From assembly GCA_947462335.1 (NCBI GenBank), contig OX381717.1, positions 49,333,523 to 49,397,522 of the forward strand: 64,000 bases of DNA, given 5' to 3'. Each line of letters opens with the position of its first letter. Position 1 is the first letter of the stretch. The notes beneath the pieces are model-generated. The model worked only from the letters and a program-made list of their open reading frames with translations, did not search any database and was not told where the DNA came from. The translations under genes were made by a program, and so were the position numbers. The DNA is from Harmothoe impar. Lineage: Eukaryota; Annelida; Polychaeta; Phyllodocida; Polynoidae. Shown in pieces: positions 49,981 to 60,929 of the stretch.

Positions 49981-51777
49981 GGAGAGCAGCACACAGAAGC
50001 TCTCCTTCTCCACCATATAGGACACCGTTTTCCCAACAGGGTAAGGGTCGAGCTGAGTGCGGCTGTAGTCGGTCTTGTCCCCACCCACCACTGCGGTCAC
50101 ACACTGACTGGGGTACAGCTTGTTGGGGTACATGAGGCGGTACATGGGGTGCTCCTCCATCTCCGTCCTCACCAGCGAGACACAGAAGAAGTAGAAGGTG
50201 TCTTCATGGCTCTCTAAGCCGGCGTAGAGGTACAGGGTGGGGTGCAGCGCCTCCCAGTCCCACTTATACTCCATCCATGTGTCGTCTGAGAGGTCATAGC
50301 GGAATGTCTGCAGCTGGTCGATGATGACAAAGAGGCACTCGACCCCGTCCAGGGTAACCACACGCATGTTGATCTTGTTCCATGGGTTTTTCGGCATGGT
50401 GGTTCTGGTTTTCCAAGCCCCAGTAGCCAGGTTGAAGGATTGGAGAGATGCGACGTAATCTTCTCTCGTCTCCCTTGGCTTTAAACCACCAAAGACGTAG
50501 ATAAGACCACCGTGTGCCACTGTCCTGTGGCAGTGTACGGGGGAAGGCATGTTGTAGGGGAGTATACGCCATGTGTCCGTCTCAAAGTTATACTCTTCAA
50601 TCTCATCCGTTTGAACTTGCTCCAGTATGGGCTCCATGACGAGGGCGTTGGCTCCTACACGTCCACCCAGCCCGTACAACTTGTTACCAGAGGTAGCCAG
50701 ACCAACACTCCACTTGGGCCTCCGCCAACTAGACATAGGGGACCAGTTGAAGGTCCTGGGGTCAAATATATGCCAACTCTGGTTGGAGTCAAACTCCGTC
50801 ATCATAACAAAGAAGTTGTTTATTTGAACATCCGTTGGTTTGTCAAATCCATACGAGTCCAGCCCTTTGGATAGGTAGGGAGCCTTGGTTTGTACTTTGG
50901 TCCATGATTTGCCGTCTTTCACGACATAGGCCTCCTCTGGGGCGTTGTCGTCTCCCACAGTGATACAGATAGGACTGGGGTCCCCCCTGACCCGGTTCTG
51001 CTCGGAGCTCCTGCTCACCTTCTGGTGTCCCGGCAGTTTGTGGTACTGGATCGCTTCATCAACAAGTTTACGCCACGAACCTTTGGAGTTGGAATATGTC
51101 CAGGTCAGTTTAACTGTAGCCAGTTCATCAGGAGTCATGATGGCAAAGTGGATCTGGCTCAGGAGACTGTTCAGATACTGCTGCCTGTTGGTGATATCAC
51201 TGCAGAACCACTTGGTGGCACTCTGATAGTTGTCCAGTTCACCTTTTTTCCAAAAGTCCATCAGATTGACAAACCCTGTGTAGGACATTTGATCAGGTTT
51301 ACACTTTTTGAGGATTTCGGTGAGGTTTGCCTTGATGTAGCTTCGCGTTCGGTTCACGTAATATTTAACGGCGTGAGCTTTGAAGACAAAGAGAACATCG
51401 AAGCAGTTTGATTTATTGACGGTCTTGTAAAGGGCTTCTGCACAGTCTTTAATGGTGCCTGGCATCTGGAGATACACTGCACAGGAGAGGAGCTCCTCAG
51501 GGCTAGCCTTGTTGGTGCTGAACTGACCGGTGTAGATGTATTCTATCATGTTGGACACAGCAAGAGCGGTCAGTCCTTCCAGTCTCACTCTGCCGCTTTG
51601 ACTCTCCCTCATCCCCCCAGTCAGCATCACCGTGAAGTAATCACTGACTGAGGCCATTAGCAGCTTGTGGACTCTGAACTCTTTGTCCTCTACTTCTATG
51701 GTGTAGTCTGACAGAAGGTCATCCTCCCAGAGACTCTGTATCCCGGGCAGTACGCCTGCGGAATCCACACGTGCCAT
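49969..51777 (-). CDS. BTB-BACK-kelch protein
   Basis: 602 residues in one coding exon from ATG (51777-51775). The upstream open frame uses GTG, and a CTTCAG acceptor 9 bp before the ATG suggests a 5' UTR intron. BTB about residues 20-125 (DDLLSDYTIEVEDKEFRVHKLLMAS, VIEYIYTGQ-like end); BACK about 130-240; kelch repeats about 300-560 with WHIFDPRTFNW, YGLGGR and YVFGGLKP. Such proteins are substrate adaptors for cullin-3 ubiquitin ligases (family knowledge). A paralogue lies at 59547. The stop TAG lies inside the adjoining 34-bp repeat. Confidence 0.9.
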   Translation of the reverse strand: MARVDSAGVLPGIQSLWEDDLLSDYTIEVEDKEFRVHKLLMASVSDYFTVMLTGGMRESQSGRVRLEGLTALAVSNMIEYIYTGQFSTNKASPEELLSCAVYLQMPGTIKDCAEALYKTVNKSNCFDVLFVFKAHAVKYYVNRTRSYIKANLTEILKKCKPDQMSYTGFVNLMDFWKKGELDNYQSATKWFCSDITNRQQYLNSLLSQIHFAIMTPDELATVKLTWTYSNSKGSWRKLVDEAIQYHKLPGHQKVSRSSEQNRVRGDPSPICITVGDDNAPEEAYVVKDGKSWTKVQTKAPYLSKGLDSYGFDKPTDVQINNFFVMMTEFDSNQSWHIFDPRTFNWSPMSSWRRPKWSVGLATSGNKLYGLGGRVGANALVMEPILEQVQTDEIEEYNFETDTWRILPYNMPSPVHCHRTVAHGGLIYVFGGLKPRETREDYVASLQSFNLATGAWKTRTTMPKNPWNKINMRVVTLDGVECLFVIIDQLQTFRYDLSDDTWMEYKWDWEALHPTLYLYAGLESHEDTFYFFCVSLVRTEMEEHPMYRLMYPNKLYPSQCVTAVVGGDKTDYSRTQLDPYPVGKTVSYMVEKESFCVLLSVLP

Positions 51778-53427
51778 AGTGAACACTGAAGCTTACCACT
51801 ACGAGCACCTGCAATGTAATTAGACATAGTTTACTTTTTGGTATAAACTTTATTGGTTTAGGCCCACTTTAAATATAGTTTTCAACGTTTCTGTTGGTTC
51901 AAAAATATTCATATTACATAATTTTTTTCATATTTATCAATATTGCAATTCATTATATACAAACAAGTGTCTATCCTCGGGACAGTTATCTAATGAACAT
52001 TTTATGATGCCCAGTATAAATTGCAGTGAGACATTTATCATCTTTTCTGAGAATTTACTTAACCCTCTCCATACTAATAGTCATGCCATCTTATAAGTTA
52101 GTACTTTTCCATATACCATTTACCCACAAGTCGGTTATATGTCCTCAATCAGAATGTGTATGAACAGAACCAATATGCAGTGTCGCTGATGTTTTTTTAG
52201 TTTAGGCATATACTTAACGAACAAGAAACACTTTGAGGCAGTACTGTGCCCTTTTGCCGCATTCAGTGCTGCATTCATGCATGATGCAGATTTACAGGGT
52301 TCCAACACCACAAAAGACTTGGCATGTCAGGCGCGGATTCAGAGGGGGCCGGACCCGGCGTACGCCTCCCCTATTTTCCTGTATATTTGAATACAAGATT
52401 TTTCAATACCCCCAGTACATGCATGATGCACCAGCACAGTGCATTATGAAGCCATGAAACATAAAGCGGGCCGTAAAGGGTGAATTGTATGCTACGGTGA
52501 TTTTAGTTGTGTAATCTAGATCTCATCCTATTGTGTTTACAAGCTGCAATAGATATGATTAGAATGCGGTACTGTCTTGTGTAATAAGTTCAGCCAAATT
52601 GAAGAGTGCCACAGTATGATAGGGTTGGTGTTATGTGCTATCACCCATTTCAGTGTAGATTTTAGAGAGCATCAACCCTGGAAACCTTACGGCTGTGATG
52701 TAGTTCAACCTGCTCGATTGATTGATTTGTTTAACGTGCAGACATACATCAAGTACCTTATGGGGTTATTTCAAGTGAGCGAGGTAGCCATCCGCAAATA
52801 ATAGTAGTCTTGCCTCACAGTAGAACAGATATTTATATGCTGCTTGCCCAAAACAGCAGTGATCAAATCTATGAAATGAATGACCGCATCTATAAGGTGA
52901 GGGAGAAAACCGCTACCGAGGCACGTCCCCTACCCTTTTTCTAAAGATAGCAAGTGTTCTTTTATTTGCCTGGTCCTACATACCTGGGCTAGTACGATAG
53001 TAGGGCATAAAGTAGAAGAATAGCTTCACTGCAAGCACTTCCATAATAACAGTGGCATATCGTGTCTGTACATCAACTTCATAGGTTTCTGAAGTCTCTT
53101 ATCATTTACATTAGAACTATTGTATCCAATGCAGTATGTGCCCTGGGCACTTAAAGAGATTTTGATTATTTTGTGGCTAGGAGGTAACGTATTAGGTAAA
53201 ATGTGGTATTATGGAACACAAATGGGTCGCATTAGTTTGACCACCTGGCTTGGTGCAGCCTTTAATAAATGTTGAACAACAAACAAGAACATGGTACAAA
53301 AAAATGAATCTTACGATTAGCACAGCTTTCCCAGTGTTTCTCTCCTGACAAGATGATGCCAACACACTAGTTTCCTCTGAAAGTGCTACTGTTAATTACT
53401 CAAAACTTAAAACTAGATTACAGATTA
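51778..53427. other. Intergenic region upstream of the BTB-kelch gene
   Basis: No supported gene. Low complexity and AT-rich, with a short GC-rich patch near 52320-52370 that looks like a dispersed-repeat fragment. Confidence 0.4.
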
Positions 53428-53881
53428 TTTTTTTCAAATAAGAAAATTTACCGGTACTTGGCATTATTAAAATTAACTTTCAGCGGAATTTAATCATTTT
53501 AAATTCAGGGGGCCTACATTTATTGGGTCTTCAAATTGTGCTAATAATTATAATTAATTAATTATATTTAACTTGCCTAATCCTTCAAATAAATCATTTG
53601 TTGTTTATTATACAAATACCTCTGTGATACCTATTCACCTGTTACCAAGGCTTAATCAACAAATACACAATGTATCCAACCTAGTCACATAATGTAACTC
53701 CAAGGAAATGACTCCAATGTGATGTACCTACTCAATTGTAATAAAACTTCATACCCTGAAGAAGACCTGCACAAGGTCGAAACGTTGGTTCAAACAGAAG
53801 ATGCTCCTCTTGACTTTTTGATTTAAGTAACTAGGCCTACTCACCTGAATAAGGTTTTGGGAATATTTTACAATTCTTCAA
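53428..53881 (+). repeat. Left terminal direct repeat of the Penelope-like element
   Basis: 454 bp from a T-run to ACAATTCTTCAA. Contains the hammerhead-like core at 53756-53782. Confidence 0.9.
53756..53782 (+). ncRNA. Hammerhead-ribozyme-like core, left repeat
   Basis: CTGAAGA, then stem GACCT/AGGTC around GCACA, then GAAA followed by CGTT. This matches the hammerhead core CUGANGA-stem II-GAAA, which is known in Penelope-like elements. Stem III is very short, so self-cleavage might need a dimer. Flanking helix I was not resolved by eye. Confidence 0.55.
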
Positions 53882-53988
53882 TATTTTCACCATAATCCCT
53901 CGGCATCCGTGACGGATCCCTTATTCATCGCTCTGCAATTATCGTGCGGGTTGGTAGCAAATCCTCATACGATAAAACCTCACCAAAC

Positions 53989-54771
53989 ATGGCTAACCGG
54001 TATCCCGAGGGATCCCCAAACGATAGAGACTCTCACCAGTCCACCAGCGAACAAGGCCCTAGAGTTACTTTCCAATCATTTCAAGCATACATGGACGCAC
54101 AAGAAAGAGGAAAAAGACGACGAAGAGAGACGGGCAAGGAGGATGACGATCAGGACGAGGTCCCGCGCATGCGTGATGGCTCCAGCGGTCGTCAAGGCGA
54201 CCGCTCACGCAACCGTCAGCGTAACCAAGCAGGTAACCAGGGTAAAGGTAAACAACTCCGGCGAAGGACTCCGACTCCAAATGCACCCCGTCTTAAGCTG
54301 AATAATAAAACCACAGTCTGGTACAAGACCCTTAAGAAAATAGGTCTAGGCATAACCAAGGCCCAACACCACAGCAATTTGTTAACTGTTCATGTCAACG
54401 ACAACACAACACCGAGGGGATTACAACCCGACGTCAACCCCCAGATTCCTGAACTCTCCCCGGCGTTCACCGCGCTCTGGGAAGAGGCGCTGTCAGATTT
54501 CGGTGCCAAACTCACCCTCTTGCTGAGGGACTACTATGTAGAAAGGTGCACTAATTTGAAAGCAGAATTCATTAAGTACACCACGAATCTTAGGGAATCA
54601 TGCTCACCACAGGAGGCCACGGACATCCTGGACGCCATCAAAGAGCTCCAGAAGGAGATGACCCAGGACCTGGAGTCCAAGAACCAGGACAGGGCAACGA
54701 AAACAACCGCCCCCAACGTCGCAGAAACCGCCGTTTCTCAAGACCAGACCCCCCCTCCACCAGCACAATAG
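53989..54771 (+). pseudogene. Penelope-like element ORF, N-terminal region
   Basis: 260 residues from ATG 53989. Highly basic residues 25-110, then a Leu-rich region. It stops at 54769, just after a C7 run (54749-54755). The next frame continues with conserved Penelope sequence (VNLSKRILSCDEKSLLAKG), so a one-base shift at the C run, real or an assembly error, separates the two parts. Confidence 0.6.
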
Positions 54772-55160
54772 TTAATCTTTCTAAAAGAATACTTAGTTGT
54801 GATGAAAAATCACTCCTCGCAAAGGGGCTAAGTTTCATCCCTACCCCCCGTGATCCACATCCTGCTCACTCCTTACGGGACTGCCTTTGCTTTACTAGAA
54901 AGGTGAGACTGAATGAGTTGCACAAACTCGACCCAGATCTCCCACAGACCTCGGATCAACCTGACCTTGACCCCCCAAAGCCTGAAAAAGGCTGGACACC
55001 AGCCCCCGGTAAAAATGCCTACCTGGACTGTTTCTCCACATCCCTAGCTAACAAAGTTGAGAGTTTGAATAAACCCCATAAATCCAAGGATAATCTCTCT
55101 GTAGGGGAGAGAAAGGCCTATGATGACCTTAGGTCTGATGACAGCATGTCATTAAAAGCG
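54756..55160 (+). pseudogene. Penelope-like element ORF, middle fragment (second frame)
   Basis: Continues the element's protein in a -1 frame relative to the first fragment. Contains IVNLSKRILSC, LAKGLSFIPTPRDP and ERKAYDDLRS. A second shift near 55150 leads to the RT frame, where IKSADK is followed directly by LSRLEEAG. In related elements ADKGG is followed by a longer block, so an internal deletion is likely. Confidence 0.6.
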
Positions 55161-56839
55161 CTGACAAAGACTTATCTAGACTTGAAGAAGCCGGCCATCT
55201 CCCTGACTACAGTAAGGTCAACCTAACTAACTCATACCCACGCACACTGGTTTTCTACACCCTCCCTAAGATCCATAAACCTGGCAACCCAGGTAGGCCC
55301 ATCGTTTCAGGCTGCTCAGGCCCCAGTGAGAAGATCAGTGCGTATGTGGACCAAATAATTAAACCTCTGGCCAACAAACTGCCAAGTTTCATTAAGGACA
55401 CCACCGATTTTATCAACAAAATCGACCAAATACCACCTTTGGAACCTGACGATTATCTGATGACTGTAGACGTCTCTGCCTTATATACGTCCATTCCCCA
55501 CCATGAGGGCATAGCTGCCTCAGTGGAGTTTCTAAACAAGAGACTGGTCAAAACACCACATACCTTCGTCATTGCCAAACTCATGCACATGATACTCACC
55601 ACTAACGCCTTCAGATTCAACAATGAGTATTTCCTACAGACACATGGCACAGCCATGGGCGCCAGGATGGCTCCAAATTATGCCATTTTATTTATGGGAA
55701 AACTAGAGGAAGATCTATTGAAAACGTCACCGGTCAAACCCAAGTGCTGGTATCGATTTATAGATGACATTTTCCTAATTGTCAAAGGGGAAGAAGCCAC
55801 CAATCAATTTATGGCTCACATCAACTCAGCCCATGAGAAGATCAAGTTCACCAGTGAGAAAAGTAGAGTTGAAATAAACTTCCTCGACACAACTGTGTAC
55901 AGGTCCCCAGATGGTAGTTTGAAAACCCGCTTATACACAAAGCCAACTGATGCCCATACATACCTGAATTTCCATTCATATCACCCCTTCTCACTCAAGA
56001 GATCCATCCCCTTCTCTCAACTACTGCGGGTAAAGAAAATCGACAGCAATCCCGTCGATTTTGAGAAAGATAGCAGGAAGATGGTGTCCATCTTCAAGAG
56101 TCATGGCTACCCCAACAAGCTACTGCGGATAGCCTTAGCCAAGGTCCATGGACTAGACCGCCAGAGTCTACTTCACCCCCCACCGAAGGAGCCTAAGTCA
56201 GTGACCACCTACATCACGGAATACAGCCCGAAACACCTGACCATCCCCTGTATGTTGAGGAAACTAGAACCAGTCCTAGCAGCTGATCCTGTTAAAACAG
56301 AAAAATACCCACCTCGCCTAATGGTGACTTATAAGAAGTCAAATAGCTTGAAAAGCAGCTTGGTCCACTCATCCTACCCACATGTGAAACTACCCCCAGG
56401 GAGTTCTCCGTGCGGCAATTGTAAACATTGCCCGCGCGTACAATCAACCAAGCAAATCATCAGCAGCAAAACTGGCAAAACTTTCCGCATTGTGGGCCAC
56501 AATACGTGTCTCACAAACAACGTCATTTATGTCTTGTTCTGTACCAAATGTAGGATGCAATACGTGGGCCAGACAAGTGTCCCGGCCAAAATCAGACTGG
56601 GCCAACACATCAGCGACTCCACCTTGGTTACCGACGCTGTAACAGGGGTTACCAATGTGCGCAAAGATACGCCCGTTGCCAACCACTACCGCGATGATTC
56701 CGGATGTGGGTCAGGCTCGATCACCATGGTGATCATTGACAGCTCTACGTCACGCTACAACCAACGGCTGAGACTAGAAGAAGCATGGATTAAACTTCTC
56801 TCTACGGCTTCTCCAAACGGCATCAATGAACAGTCATAA
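55161..56839 (+). CDS. Penelope-like reverse transcriptase with GIY-YIG endonuclease
   Basis: Open frame to TAA 56837; the 5' edge is a frameshift and not a start. RT blocks: TLPKIHKPGNPGRPIVSG, DVSALYTSIP (catalytic Asp), GTAMGARMAPNYA, and YRFIDDIFLI (catalytic DD). A CX2C pair (PCGNCKHC) leads to the GIY-YIG nuclease: VIYVLFCTKCRMQYVGQT, then RLGQH. RT copies the element RNA and the nuclease nicks the target (family knowledge). Its stop shares one base with the next ORF's ATG. Confidence 0.88.
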
Positions 56840-57627
56840 TGTTTCATAAGTGCAACATTTGTCAACATTGTTTCTTAAACCCGCATGCTGCCAGGAAACA
56901 TTTCTCTAATCGCCATGGCCCTAGCAGGCTGGCGTGTTTGGCCTGCCCAGCGGTGTTTGACAGGAACACCAATTTCAAACGTCATCAGAAACGTAAACAC
57001 AATTGTGAGTACATTGATGCCATGATAGTCTATGAGGAAGCCAAACTTATGCACACTCAAGCCCCAGGTTCTGCAGGCTCCGACGTCACAGCTGTGGCGC
57101 TGGGCATCCCCAAGTACCTACCAGCCTTCAATCAAACGGCCAATCTGCCGGGCCCTGAAAAGACATGTCTACTGGTTCCCATGATAAACACCGCTAGCTG
57201 CAGTGCAATCTCCAATGACAAGGAAAATATACCGCCAATGCAGCCCAAAGTCCCTGATGAACTTGAGTTCCCAACCCTGGATTTAAAGTTTATAATGGAC
57301 ATGGTGGGTATCACTGATGACCCCACCCCAAATCTCATGGACGAATTACCAGCGGCTCCATCATCACCCGATCCTGAAGTTCTACCGGTACTGGGCACTC
57401 CTAATCTATTGGATGAAAATCCACAACCTTGTCCACCATCCACCCCCGATATGAGTGACATAGACTTCCCCTATGGTGTGCCTATCCCAAGCCCGGGTAG
57501 TGAAAACCCGAAGGTGGACTTCCGATTTTTTGAGCACCCTTTCTTCTGTAGGAACTTGAGTCGTAGCTACCAACCAATAACATGCCGCGATGATAGGAAG
57601 GAGATTAAACCAAACTATGAATTATGA
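56839..57627 (+). CDS. Second ORF of the Penelope-like element: C2H2 zinc-finger protein
   Basis: 262 residues starting at the ATG within TAATG (56837-56841). Two perfect C2H2 fingers near the N-terminus: CNICQHCFLNPH... with H-X4-H, and CLACPAVFDRNTNFKRHQKRKH. The remainder is Pro/Asp/Glu-rich without a recognised fold. Penelope-like elements usually carry a single ORF, so this is unusual. It lies wholly inside the element, before the right repeat. Likely nucleic-acid binding; function unknown. Confidence 0.75.
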   Translation: MFHKCNICQHCFLNPHAARKHFSNRHGPSRLACLACPAVFDRNTNFKRHQKRKHNCEYIDAMIVYEEAKLMHTQAPGSAGSDVTAVALGIPKYLPAFNQTANLPGPEKTCLLVPMINTASCSAISNDKENIPPMQPKVPDELEFPTLDLKFIMDMVGITDDPTPNLMDELPAAPSSPDPEVLPVLGTPNLLDENPQPCPPSTPDMSDIDFPYGVPIPSPGSENPKVDFRFFEHPFFCRNLSRSYQPITCRDDRKEIKPNYEL

Positions 57628-57673
57628 ACAGTTTACCATTTAACTTAATGTTGGTGGGTTTCACCGAACACTA

Positions 57674-57711
57674 CCCATCTCTGAATAAGAGATGGGAACC
57701 CTCCCGGGGTT
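57674..57711 (+). other. Two adjacent hairpins before the right repeat
   Basis: CCCATCTCT-gaata-AGAGATGGG (9-bp stem, 57674-57696), then AACCC-tcccg-GGGTT followed by a T run. May be an RNA structure at the element's 3' end. Confidence 0.5.
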
Positions 57712-58164
57712 TTTTTTCAAATAAGAAAATTTACCGGTACTTGGCATTATTAAAATTAACTTTCAGCGGAATTTAATCATTTTAAATTCAGGGGGCCTAC
57801 ATTTATTGGGTCTTCAAATTGTGCTAATAATTATAATTAATTAATTATATTTAACTTGCATAATCCTTCAAATAAATCATTTGTTGTTTATTATACAAAT
57901 ACCTCTGTGATACCTATTCACCTGTTACCAAGGCTTAATCAACAAATACACAATGTATCCAACCTAGTCACATAATGTAACTCCAAGGAAATGACTCCAA
58001 TGTGATGTACCTACTCAATTGTAATAAAACTTTATACCCTGAAGAAGACCTGCACAAGGTCGAAACGTTGGTTCAAACAGAAGATGCTCCTCTTGACTTT
58101 TTGATTTAAGTAACTAGGCCTACTCACCTGAATAAGGTTTTGGGAATATTTTACAATTCTTCAA
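57711..58164 (+). repeat. Right terminal direct repeat of the Penelope-like element
   Basis: 454 bp, nearly identical to 53428-53881. Confidence 0.9.
58039..58065 (+). ncRNA. Hammerhead-ribozyme-like core, right repeat
   Basis: Same CTGAAGA, 5-bp stem, GAAA arrangement as in the left repeat, with no base change in the core. Confidence 0.55.
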
Positions 58165-59546
58165 GATTATGAAATTGAGAACCAAATTATCAAAAGGAGT
58201 TTTGCATATAATCCTCCAAGATATCAAATGTTGCTTCTGATACTAATTGCAGTATATTTTTTCTATTGTGCGATCTGACCCTAATTCATCCTCCTTGACC
58301 TCTCGTCAATATTGTACGTGGATGCAGCCTAATCGAGTGAATAGTCAGTGCCCCAGTGATGGATCATAGCAACCATGGGAGTGTACCCCGAAGGATCGTT
58401 ATGATCTACCAAACATAGCACTGGTTACTTAACGCTGCATTATGAAAACAAATGAACATGAATACACTGACCTTAATATGTTATTACAAGGATTAGTTTA
58501 CCAATTTCAGAGCTAGACACCATTACAGGCAACCCTGTCTACATGACCACACAACTAAACTCAATCAATGCAAGTTGCTTCTACATTTAATTCATTAGTA
58601 CCAGAAAATACTTGAAAATATAATTCATAATCTTCCACAGGTCAAACATAATGCCAATTGAAAGTTCATACAACAAGAGTTAGAGTAGATGAGAGCACTC
58701 AATGGTACTCATATTTTGTATATTTGCATCATCACTACAAATTGGCTTAGCGGGTTGATGAATGCCAGGCATGTTAAGTCATAAGCTGTTCATTTAGCCT
58801 GTGCTGTATGGTCCACTGATAGGGTTCCCAGTGACCCTAGTGATGTATACTCAATGTGATTTTATGCTTTGTGATAAATGTCTTAGTCAGAAAAGCAATT
58901 TCTGATACAAATGATGACCAGCAATCGCCATAAAAATGTACAATCCATCTTTTGATTACAATCTCGAATGTGAATACTGTTGATAGTGGCATTGGATTCA
59001 AGTGTACAATCAAAGGACAGTGAGGCGCACAAGTCCGGGGGTTTGGCGAACCTCGGCGACCGGCCACTAATTGGATGTTTAGATAAGATGGTGGTGGGGC
59101 TCCCCATGTCTACCCCTCACACATCTTTCCCCCCAATCTGCCCTCTGACCCAGTTTGTCAGCCTACCCCATATTAGTAACCCTATCAATTACACCACCAT
59201 CCCCCTAGTGTAGAGCCCCACACCACACCAGATGTCTGGGGGTGAAATGTAAACAGCATCCACTGGATGCTCACACTCAAGACTTGTTCGCCTCAGTGAG
59301 GAGACCTGATCAGATTGTTTTTTCACTGATTGAAGGACTAGTCTAACTATGTCACTTAAAAAAAAGGCTAATGAAGGTTAAATTGTTTCTAATGAAAATG
59401 CTGATACATTTCACTGTTATTTTATTTTGTGTTTCTACCCATCACAGCTATCCTATAAATGTTTCTTCTTCTATGGTGCACTGATATTGTCATGTTATTC
59501 CTGACTCCTTAATATATCTTGCTATCCCTTCCATGACACTGAAGCT
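58165..59546. other. Intergenic region before the second kelch gene
   Basis: No gene supported. On the minus strand, TTTATT (59421-59426) reads as AATAAA and is a candidate polyadenylation signal about 120 bp past the kelch stop. Confidence 0.4.
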
Positions 59547-60884
59547 TCAGTCATCTTTTATGGCAGACTGTGGAGGGAAGGCCATCATACCCCAAATGAC
59601 CTGGAACCATTCTGATCCTTTTGTTTCTCGCAACGGGTCATCTCCCAATCTGATTTGCACAATATCTGAATTGTCTTTCTCATGTGGGATGATCCACTTG
59701 ACACAGAGGCAGTATTCAGTGCCTTTGTGGTCATTGTACAGATCACCACGCATGTTCAGTAGAAACAGAGTGTTGCCATATGCCACCATCTCACCGGTTG
59801 AGTTCTGAGATATGCCTTGGACAGGTTTGAGTGACCTGTTTTTGATCTTTGGGGGCGATTGGAGCTTTGGTATACTAAATTTACAGTCCGACCATTGATC
59901 AGTGTCAGGGTCATAGTAGTCCATCCACAATCCTCGGTAGACCACAACAATAGCATCCTTCATCTTGATCTTCATGACAAACATTTTATGCTCGCAAGTA
60001 CGTCTGTACTGCTGTTCTAGCATTGGTGCCTTGCTTTCCCATTTTTGAGACGAGAGATCCAGACGGTCCATTCTGTGTGTGCGATAGGGTGGAGTGGGAG
60101 CAGACCCCCCGCTGACATAAATGGCATCTTTGAAGACACAAGCAGCCGGGTTCTGAACTCCAACCGGTAGCTTCTTGGTGCTACTCCACACACCAGTTTC
60201 TAAGCTGTATTCTTCTATTGTGTCCTTGTGCTCCCGGTAGGGTTCAGTGTTTTGATGAGCTACGCCCCCTAAGACATAGATGTGCTTCTTGTGGTGAACT
60301 GCTGTAAAGTAATCCCTTGGTCTTGGCATGGCAGCCATTTCATGCCACATCAGGGTTCGGGGGTCAAAGATCAGCCAGTGCTGGGTGGTATGAGATGCCT
60401 CACTACAAGCGATCAGAAAGTTGTTAACTTCCATGACAAACCAGAACTGGTTTCCAGCTGGTGGCGGTTTTACATCTGGACAGCTTTTCCAGCCTTGCAT
60501 TCCAGAAACTTTGTCAGGTTTACATAAAATATGTGCCCCTGATGAACCTAAAGCGTCCAAGACAAACACTGACTTGCTGTGTCTGGCTCGGTTTTGGGTT
60601 GACTTGTCCAACACTTTCTGGTGGAATGGCAGTTGGTGGTATGTAGACGCTTCATCAACAAGGGGTTTCCATGAACTGTTGGCATTTGTGTAAACAGCTG
60701 TTCCCTTGACAGCACCAATCTCCTCGGGAGTCATCAACTTGTATCTGACTTGACCCAAGAAGTCATTCCTGTACTCCTCTCTGTTCTCCAAGTCTGCAGC
60801 AATCCATGAGTTCACAAAGTTGAACAATTCCCATTCTGAGTGTTTCCAGTTCTGAACTGCAATTTTGATGACCTCAAGTGTCAT
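59547..60884 (-). CDS. BACK-kelch protein, 3' part (BTB exon not in view)
   Basis: 445 residues to TGA 59549-59547. Starts inside a BACK-like region (residues about 1-70: WELFNFVNSWIAADL), with LMTPEEIGAVKG and LVDEASTYHQLP as in the first kelch protein. Then kelch blocks: WLIFDPRTLMWHEMAA, HIYVLGGVAH, AIYVSGG. The BTB domain is missing. The frame stays open past the ATG with a branch-site-like TACTAAC (60916-60910) and an AG at 60887, so this is probably an internal exon and the BTB exon lies farther upstream. Confidence 0.8.
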   Translation of the reverse strand: MTLEVIKIAVQNWKHSEWELFNFVNSWIAADLENREEYRNDFLGQVRYKLMTPEEIGAVKGTAVYTNANSSWKPLVDEASTYHQLPFHQKVLDKSTQNRARHSKSVFVLDALGSSGAHILCKPDKVSGMQGWKSCPDVKPPPAGNQFWFVMEVNNFLIACSEASHTTQHWLIFDPRTLMWHEMAAMPRPRDYFTAVHHKKHIYVLGGVAHQNTEPYREHKDTIEEYSLETGVWSSTKKLPVGVQNPAACVFKDAIYVSGGSAPTPPYRTHRMDRLDLSSQKWESKAPMLEQQYRRTCEHKMFVMKIKMKDAIVVVYRGLWMDYYDPDTDQWSDCKFSIPKLQSPPKIKNRSLKPVQGISQNSTGEMVAYGNTLFLLNMRGDLYNDHKGTEYCLCVKWIIPHEKDNSDIVQIRLGDDPLRETKGSEWFQVIWGMMAFPPQSAIKDD

Positions 60885-60929
60885 TTCTTCACAATTGTAG
60901 TGATCAGTAGTTAGTATAGGTGGGCAGTG

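Larger units (their letters stand above)
53428..58164 (+). mobile_element. Penelope-like retroelement (RT plus GIY-YIG endonuclease) with terminal direct repeats
   Basis: Two 454-bp direct repeats (53428-53881 and 57711-58164) enclose three ORF segments: an N-terminal region, an RT with a C-terminal GIY-YIG endonuclease, and a zinc-finger ORF. RT and GIY-YIG fused in one protein is diagnostic of Penelope-like elements. The repeats are nearly identical (I noticed only two or three differences), so the copy is young. The ORF is nevertheless shifted twice, and one RT block seems missing, so this copy is probably not autonomous. Confidence 0.9.

Noticed and set aside
49629..50217. Three plus-strand ORFs with repeated AYGRTERPISSCLW-like units
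   Set aside because: Translations of the 34-bp minisatellite and the antisense of the kelch gene.
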